A stretch of 26,493 nt of DNA from JACCTH01 sp035253825 (lineage in GTDB: Bacteria; Actinomycetota; Acidimicrobiia; Spongiisociales; ZC4RG35): contig DATFBM010000004.1 of NCBI GenBank assembly GCA_035253825.1, positions 1 to 26,493 of the forward strand, given 5' to 3'. This document shows, piece after piece, positions 22,528 to 26,493 of the stretch (positions are counted from its first letter, which is position 1; each line of letters begins with the position of its first letter). The position numbers were made by a program, and so were the translations under genes. The notes under the pieces were generated by a model, which ran no database searches, was not told the DNA's origin, and saw nothing but the letters and a program-made list of their open reading frames with translations.

Positions 22528-23355
22528 ATGGCAAGTGTCGAGTGGTTCCGCCATCCCGAGCTGCGTTCGCCGGTAGCGGTGATCGCTTTCTCCGGCTGGG
22601 GCGACGCCGGCAACTGCTCGACGTCGGCAGCCGCTCATTTGATCGCCACGATCGAGGGCGATGCCTTTGCCCTCATCGATCCCGACGAGTTTTACAACTT
22701 CACCGACACCCGACCACAGGTGGAATTTGTCGACTCTGGAATGCGCATGGTGCACTGGCCCCGCAACGAGTTTCACGCTCTGCACCTTCCCGACCGCGAC
22801 GTGGTCGTCCTGCTCGGTGAAGAGCCCAACCTGCGGTGGCGAGCTTTCGGCGAGGCCGTGGCCGAGGTGCTGGGCTCGATCGGCGTTGATCGGGTGGTAT
22901 TGCTGGGCGCATTTTTGGGACAAGTGCCTCACAGTCGCCCCACGCCGCTTGTCGGATCAAGCCCCACCCCCGAACTGCTCGTCAGCCACGAGATCGCGTC
23001 GACCAACTATGAAGGCCCAACCGGCATAGTCGGTGTCCTCACCCAGCAACTCGGCGAAGCAGGCTTCGACGCGATGTCGATCTGGGCTGCCGTTCCCCAT
23101 TACCTGGGCGGCGCCGACTACCCACCGGCCACGTATGCCCTGGTGCGGAAGGCCGGAGAGGTGCTGGGGATAGATGTCGCCGCCTCCGACCTCGCAGCCG
23201 CCAGCATCGAGTTCCGCCTCTCCGTCGATGCCGCTCTCGCTCGCAACGAAGAGCTGACCCAATACGTGCGCAAGCTCGAGGCCGAGATTGAAGAAGAGAG
23301 GGACACCGCTGGCGACCTGGTCGACGAGATCGAGCGATTCCTCAAAGACCACTAG
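22528..23355 (+). CDS. PAC2 family protein
   Basis: Predicted 275 aa. The proteasome-assembly-chaperone-2 fold is indicated by VAVIAFSGWGDAGNCST (about 15-32), FYNFTDTRPQVEF, LLGEEPNLRWRAF, VVLLGAFLGQVPHSRPTPL and IWAAVPHYLGG. The C-terminal 40 residues (LEAEIEEERDTAGDLVDEIERF) look like a coiled coil. PAC2 proteins are common in actinobacteria and archaea; their role in bacteria is unsettled. TAGGGT at 22517-22522 lies 5 nt before the ATG without a good ribosome site, consistent with a leaderless transcript. The end overlaps the convergent enoyl-CoA hydratase gene by 4 bp. Confidence 0.85.
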   Translation: MASVEWFRHPELRSPVAVIAFSGWGDAGNCSTSAAAHLIATIEGDAFALIDPDEFYNFTDTRPQVEFVDSGMRMVHWPRNEFHALHLPDRDVVVLLGEEPNLRWRAFGEAVAEVLGSIGVDRVVLLGAFLGQVPHSRPTPLVGSSPTPELLVSHEIASTNYEGPTGIVGVLTQQLGEAGFDAMSIWAAVPHYLGGADYPPATYALVRKAGEVLGIDVAASDLAAASIEFRLSVDAALARNEELTQYVRKLEAEIEEERDTAGDLVDEIERFLKDH

Positions 23356-24086
23356 TCGACCGGTCTCCCGCCTCGACCATCACCTGACCTAAACCACTCG
23401 ATCCCCTCCGCGCCTCGTTGCCCTAGGGCTTCCAGTCCCAGCTGTCGCTCAACGTCAAGTTGGAGCTCGACACCGCGCAAAAGGGCGGAGCGATCGCTGC
23501 GAAGGGTGATCTGAGGGTGCGCGGCGATCGATGCGGCCAGGGCGATGCTGGCTCCGAGAGCCTTGCCCGTCGGGACGATGCGGTTGATGAGCCCCATCGC
23601 CTGAGCTTCGTTGGCATCGACCTCCCTCCCGGTGAGGATCAGATCGAGCGCACGGCCCCGACCGATGATCAACGGCAGCCGCTGGGTTCCCCCGTCGATC
23701 AGTGGGACGCCAAACCGCCGCTCGAAACAGCCGAACACGGCCCCTTCCGAGGCGACCCGAAGGTCGCACCAAAGAGCCATCTCCAAGCCTCCGGCGACGC
23801 AATACCCCTCGATGGCGGCGATGGTGGGCTTTCCGGCGGTGGTGCGGGTGAACCCGAGGTAGCCGTCGGGATGGTCGACAAGGTCAAAGGCCTTGAGGTC
23901 GGCACCGGCGGAGAAGTGACCTCCCTCGCCGTAGAGGACTCCGACCTGGGCGCCTTCATCGGAATCGAATTGCTCCCAGCACGACCGCAGGGACTCAGCT
24001 GCAGCCAAATCGATGGCGTTGCGCCGCTCGGGGCGATCAATGGTGATGATCGCCACCGATCCCTCTCGCCGGTACGACACCGTCAT
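23352..24086 (-). CDS. Enoyl-CoA hydratase/isomerase family protein
   Basis: Predicted 244 aa crotonase fold. The family pattern is clear: IDRPERRNAI, GEGGHFSAGADLKAF (oxyanion loop), GYCVAGGLEMALWCDLRVAS and FGVPLIDGGTQRLP. Both Glu residues used by hydratases appear kept, Glu102 (GGLE) and Glu122 (FGCFE), so hydration of enoyl-CoA is possible, but many such proteins act on other acyl-CoA substrates. The ATG at 24086 is the only reasonable start. Stop codon overlaps the PAC2 stop on the other strand (CTAG). It follows the bS22 gene by 65 bp and could be read from the thrB operon or its own promoter; I see no clear promoter. Confidence 0.88.
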   Translation of the reverse strand: MTVSYRREGSVAIITIDRPERRNAIDLAAAESLRSCWEQFDSDEGAQVGVLYGEGGHFSAGADLKAFDLVDHPDGYLGFTRTTAGKPTIAAIEGYCVAGGLEMALWCDLRVASEGAVFGCFERRFGVPLIDGGTQRLPLIIGRGRALDLILTGREVDANEAQAMGLINRIVPTGKALGASIALAASIAAHPQITLRSDRSALLRGVELQLDVERQLGLEALGQRGAEGIEWFRSGDGRGGRPVD

Positions 24087-24151
24087 GATGCAAACCCAGG
24101 GTTCGGAGGGCGGCTGTGCCTACCTACCAGCCCAGAGAACGTGGTGATTCG

Positions 24152-24241
24152 TTACTTCTTCTTGTGGCGGTTGGCCTTGAGACGCTTGCGATACTTGTGC
24201 TTGGACATCTTCTTGCGTCTCTTTTTGATCAATGAACCCAT
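24152..24241 (-). CDS. Small ribosomal subunit protein bS22 (AURKAIP1/COX24 domain)
   Basis: Predicted 29 aa: MGSLIKKRRKKMSKHKY then RKRLKANRHKKK. It matches the tiny, very basic actinobacterial protein first seen in mycobacterial ribosomes near the decoding centre and named bS22; the related eukaryotic domain is AURKAIP1/COX24. The invariant MGS-IKKRRK-MSK opening is intact. A GAGG ribosome site lies 4 nt before the ATG at 24241. Genes this short are often missed. Its presence is one of the better markers of an actinobacterial host. Confidence 0.9.
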   Translation of the reverse strand: MGSLIKKRRKKMSKHKYRKRLKANRHKKK

Positions 24242-24324
24242 GGATCCTCAAACGTGGTTGATTAGAACGAAACTAGGTTGGCCGCCCCAGGCTGAGCCGG
24301 TCAAATCAACAGGCATCTGGGTTG

Positions 24325-25200
24325 TTACTCGTAGCCAGTAGCGGCCACTTTCAACTCCAGCACCCTGCCACCGGCGATGGCTGATTCGAGGGCCCGCGCC
24401 ACTCTCACAACGTTTGCTGGATCAACCAACGCTACCACCGCCGGCCCCGAACCGGACCAGGAAGCGTGGGCGGCGCCCGCGGCTCGGGCTGCCGCCACTG
24501 CCTCTCCCACCTCAGGGCGCAGCGAGTTGCGAGGGGCTTCGTGCATCTCGTCGCCGGCGGCAGCCGCCAACAGGCGCTCATCTCCGCTCATCAACCCGGC
24601 CACCAACGCCGCTATCCGGCTGAGTGACCTCACCACCGTTGCTCGATCTAGCCGATCCGGCAGGGCTGCCCGGGCCTCATTGGTGGGGAGAGTGGAATCG
24701 GGAACCGCCACCAGCGGTATGAGCGACGTGTGCAAAGGAAGTCGCAGAATTCCCCCATCGTGGGAACACAGCACAAGACCGCCGTAGACGGAGGCGGCGG
24801 CGTTATCGGGATGGTCTTCCATCGCCGCCACCAGCTCGAAGACCTGGCGATCTTCTGGTTCCTCCCCCCGCGCCCGCCAGGCGGCGACCGCACCGGCAGT
24901 GGCGGCGGCAGCCGACGATCCCAGGCCCTTGCCGATCGGTATCTGGTTGTCGACGGTCAGTTGCAAGGGACGCCCCATTCCGACCGCATGCTGCGCCGCC
25001 ACCAAGACCGCATCCTCTGAACCTTGCGGTCGCTCATCTCCGACATGCTCGATCGCCCACTCTTCGGCCGGCGCCGCTCGCACCCGACAACGGAGCTCGA
25101 GCGCAAGCGCCAGGACGTCGAAGCCGGGACCGAGGTTGGCCGAGGAGGCGGGGGCGGAGGCATCTGCCATGTGCGGAGGGTATGGCGAGGAGTTAGTCAA
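24325..25200 (-). CDS. thrB: Homoserine kinase
   Basis: Predicted 291 aa GHMP kinase that phosphorylates L-homoserine for threonine synthesis. Diagnostic segments are ASSANLGPGFD (18-28), the ATP loop PIGKGLGSSAAA (88-99), EDHPDNAAASVYGG and the C-terminal GSGPAVVAL. The TTG at 25200 overlaps the PhzF-like stop as TTGA; ATG 25170 also gives a family-like N-terminus (MADASAPASSANLG), and neither has a good ribosome site, so the start is uncertain by 10 residues. Neither thrC nor hom is adjacent, unlike the common hom-thrC-thrB operon. No residue essential to the fold appears lost. Confidence 0.93.
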   Translation of the reverse strand: MTNSSPYPPHMADASAPASSANLGPGFDVLALALELRCRVRAAPAEEWAIEHVGDERPQGSEDAVLVAAQHAVGMGRPLQLTVDNQIPIGKGLGSSAAAATAGAVAAWRARGEEPEDRQVFELVAAMEDHPDNAAASVYGGLVLCSHDGGILRLPLHTSLIPLVAVPDSTLPTNEARAALPDRLDRATVVRSLSRIAALVAGLMSGDERLLAAAAGDEMHEAPRNSLRPEVGEAVAAARAAGAAHASWSGSGPAVVALVDPANVVRVARALESAIAGGRVLELKVAATGYE

Positions 25201-25976
25201 ATGCTTAGGAACCGAACCTCGTCCTTTTGCACCTCGCCGCCGAGATGAGTGTGAGATTCGTCCCAGCGCAAGTTGATGATCGAGGGATGGCCCATCTCGG
25301 CCCCCTGCTCGATAACGAGTTCGCCCTTCCCCCTCCCCTGGCTACGAAGGTAGGAAGCGAGCGCCACCGCCGCACTGCCGGTGGCGGGATCTTCAGGTAT
25401 CCCGGCGTCGGGGATGAAAAATCGAGCCCTCACTCTGTCTGCGCCCGACCAAGCCCATAGATAAATCGAGTCGTAGCCGGCAACATCAGAAGGGACCGCG
25501 GCGGAGCTCACCTCGGCGGGAGTTTCCACTTCGACTAGCAAATAGCGAAGTGGCATCTCCACCACCACCGTCTCCTTCGGATTCACCCAACCACCGAGTT
25601 GGGCTTTCACCTCGCTGACCGGTTGGCCACCGGCGGACCTGATCCAGGTGGTGTCGCCTACCGACGAGATGTCAACCCGGCCGACTTGACACTCGATCGC
25701 TCCCGGGTCCTGGGGCCCGAGATTGAGCAACAGCCAAGCGGCACCGACCAGGGGGTGTCCTGCAAAGGGAAGCTCATTGCTGGGGGTGAAGATCCGGGCG
25801 TGGGGGCGTGGTTCGTCGAACCAGCGCAGGAAGATCGTCTCCGAAAATCCAAGCTCGGTGGCGATGCGCTGCATTTTTTCCTGATCGAGGCCGAGGATGT
25901 CCGTCACCACCCCCAAAGGATTGCCGCCCTCGCCTTGTCGGGTGAAGACACGGAGTACATAACAATGACGAGGCAC
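25197..25976 (-). CDS. PhzF family isomerase/epimerase
   Basis: Predicted 259 aa. Two-lobed diaminopimelate-epimerase-like fold with PhzF marks: GNPLGVV (18-24), LGFSETIF with the catalytic Glu46, FTPSNELPFAGHPLVGA, and PEDPATGSAAVAL in the second lobe. PhzF of phenazine synthesis isomerises DHHA, but most members, as here, lie outside phenazine clusters and their substrates are unknown. The GTG at 25976 has no Shine-Dalgarno. It is 31 bp from the divergent membrane-protein start. It is first in an operon with thrB, which it overlaps by TTGA. Confidence 0.9.
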   Translation of the reverse strand: MPRHCYVLRVFTRQGEGGNPLGVVTDILGLDQEKMQRIATELGFSETIFLRWFDEPRPHARIFTPSNELPFAGHPLVGAAWLLLNLGPQDPGAIECQVGRVDISSVGDTTWIRSAGGQPVSEVKAQLGGWVNPKETVVVEMPLRYLLVEVETPAEVSSAAVPSDVAGYDSIYLWAWSGADRVRARFFIPDAGIPEDPATGSAAVALASYLRSQGRGKGELVIEQGAEMGHPSIINLRWDESHTHLGGEVQKDEVRFLSI

Positions 25977-26007
25977 GGGTTGGTTTTACCAGGCCGGTGG
26001 GGTTCAA

Positions 26008-26232
26008 TTGCGAGCGGTGAGAGACATTCTCGGACTGGACAGCCTGGTGGCCGAAATGGTCACCGGATTGGGTCTGGCCTTGATCGTGGGCAACCTGCTG
26101 GCCTGGCGCAAGCATCGAGCGGGCGAGACTCCGGCCGGAGTATCCGGCGCCTATCGAGCCGGTCGGGTGCGATTTCTCCTCGTGGTAGGCCTCCTGATGA
26201 CCGTTTGGGGCCTCAGCTCGCTTCTGTCCTAG
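26008..26232 (+). CDS. Small two-helix membrane protein of unknown function
   Basis: Predicted 74 aa from TTG 26008, preceded by GGTGGGG 5 nt upstream; a GTG at 26017 is the alternative start. Two hydrophobic helices (about 15-33, VAEMVTGLGLALIVGNLLAW; about 53-73, VRFLLVVGLLMTVWGLSSLL) flank a polar cytoplasmic loop with WRKHRAGETPAG. I do not recognise a family. The gene is 30 bp before the tRNA, so it may share a transcript with tRNA-Gly and dcd. Confidence 0.65.
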   Translation: MRAVRDILGLDSLVAEMVTGLGLALIVGNLLAWRKHRAGETPAGVSGAYRAGRVRFLLVVGLLMTVWGLSSLLS

Positions 26233-26262
26233 GAAGATCGGATTGGTAACCTCCAGGCCCCC

Positions 26263-26333
26263 GCGGATGTAGTTCAACGGCAGAACACGGGCTTCCCAAG
26301 CCTGAAGTGGGGGTTCGATTCCCCTCATCCGCT
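26263..26333 (+). tRNA. tRNA-Gly, anticodon CCC
   Basis: Seventy-one nt fold into a complete cloverleaf: acceptor GCGGATG (26263-26269) with CATCCGC (26326-26332), D arm GTTC/GAAC, anticodon arm CGGGC-TTCCCAA-GCCTG with anticodon CCC at 26295-26297, a 4-nt variable loop, and T arm GGGGG-TTCGATT-CCCCT. The discriminator is T at 26333. CCA is not encoded. The acceptor stem pairs perfectly. The next gene begins 2 nt later. Confidence 0.95.
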
Positions 26334-26335
26334 CA

Positions 26336-26493
26336 ATGATTCTTTCGGACATCGATCTGGAGAAGGAGCTCGCTTCCGGTCGGCTGGTTATCGATCCCCT
26401 TGGTCCCAACGCCATTCAGCCCTCATCGGTCGATCTTCGGGTAGGAAACCAGTTTCGAGTTTTCACCAACTCCCGATATCCCTTCATCGACGT
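26336..26493 (+). CDS. dcd: dCTP deaminase (start only)
   Basis: Fifty-two codons are visible before the right edge. The opening MILSDIDLEKELASGRLVIDP, then QPSSVDLRVGNQFRVF and RYPFIDV, is characteristic of dCTP deaminase / bifunctional deaminase-dUTPase, which supplies dUMP for thymidylate synthesis. The QPSSVDLR segment carries part of the nucleotide site. The ATG sits 2 nt after the end of tRNA-Gly, so 3' processing of the tRNA would leave a nearly leaderless mRNA. No Shine-Dalgarno fits. From memory, a glycine tRNA next to dcd recurs in actinobacteria, which supports the assignment. Confidence 0.93.
   Translation, partial: MILSDIDLEKELASGRLVIDPLGPNAIQPSSVDLRVGNQFRVFTNSRYPFID

Noticed and set aside
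21453..22613. 386-codon open frame antisense to copA
   Set aside because: It mirrors conserved ATPase motifs on the other strand and runs past the copA stop without any recognisable domain.
1..26493. Mobile element, prophage, toxin-antitoxin or restriction system
   Set aside because: No transposase, integrase, phage structural gene, terminal inverted repeats, methylase or toxin-like pair is visible. Composition and coding style look uniform across the window, and the tRNA-Gly has no integrase or visible duplicated end next to it within the window.

Overview
The window is chromosomal DNA of a GC-rich, Gram-positive-lineage actinobacterium. The evidence is a gene for the tiny ribosomal protein bS22, a PAC2-family protein, an F420-dependent LLM-class oxidoreductase, a tRNA-Gly(CCC)-dcd pair, frequent GTG/TTG starts and several leaderless-looking promoters. 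My guess at a class (Acidimicrobiia-like, uncultured) is inference only. I see no phage, transposon, integrase, CRISPR array or replication origin. It reads as ordinary core and near-core chromosome. No gene-free stretch exceeds 300 bases; the largest is 19502-19727.

Layout: 1-3791 (minus) is an acetyl-CoA synthetase operon: acs, a 33-codon membrane peptide overlapping both neighbours, a GNAT acetyltransferase and a YcaQ-like winged-helix protein cut by the left edge. 3873-4863 holds convergent DM13 and YdcZ-type membrane protein genes. 4945-7030 is a membrane protein plus OmpR-type response regulator plus histidine kinase operon with a candidate autoregulatory direct repeat upstream. 7112-11565 is a DrrAB-like ABC exporter, divergent from a WYL-domain regulator that is translationally coupled to a DUF72 protein and followed by an ASCH-like/winged-helix protein; the shared 149-bp promoter region is packed with TGACA half-sites. 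11483-15170 (minus) is lnt, an F420 oxidoreductase and a membrane sensor-like protein. 15174-19501 (plus) is an inositol-phosphatase-family gene coupled to an amidohydrolase, then an M3 oligopeptidase. 19502-20016 is a structured intergenic region and a small zinc-finger protein closed by a strong terminator. 20122-22496 is a copper chaperone/copper ATPase pair. 22528-24086 is a PAC2 protein and a convergent enoyl-CoA hydratase. 24152-25976 (minus) is phzF-like, thrB and bS22. 26008-26493 is a small membrane protein, tRNA-Gly and the start of dcd.

Translational coupling is pervasive (ATGA, TTGA, TAGTG overlaps). This makes sense of otherwise odd starts: the TTG start of the GNAT gene and the likely non-canonical ATA start of copA (ATAA overlap with copZ).

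The observations most worth checking are: the Cys-to-Ser replacement at the Lnt nucleophile, the copA start, the hidden peptide in the acs operon, the structured leader of the zinc-finger gene, the heptad repeats at 17441-17529, the WYL operator array, and dcd starting 2 nt after a tRNA. I did not find a clear large undescribed defence or metabolic system.
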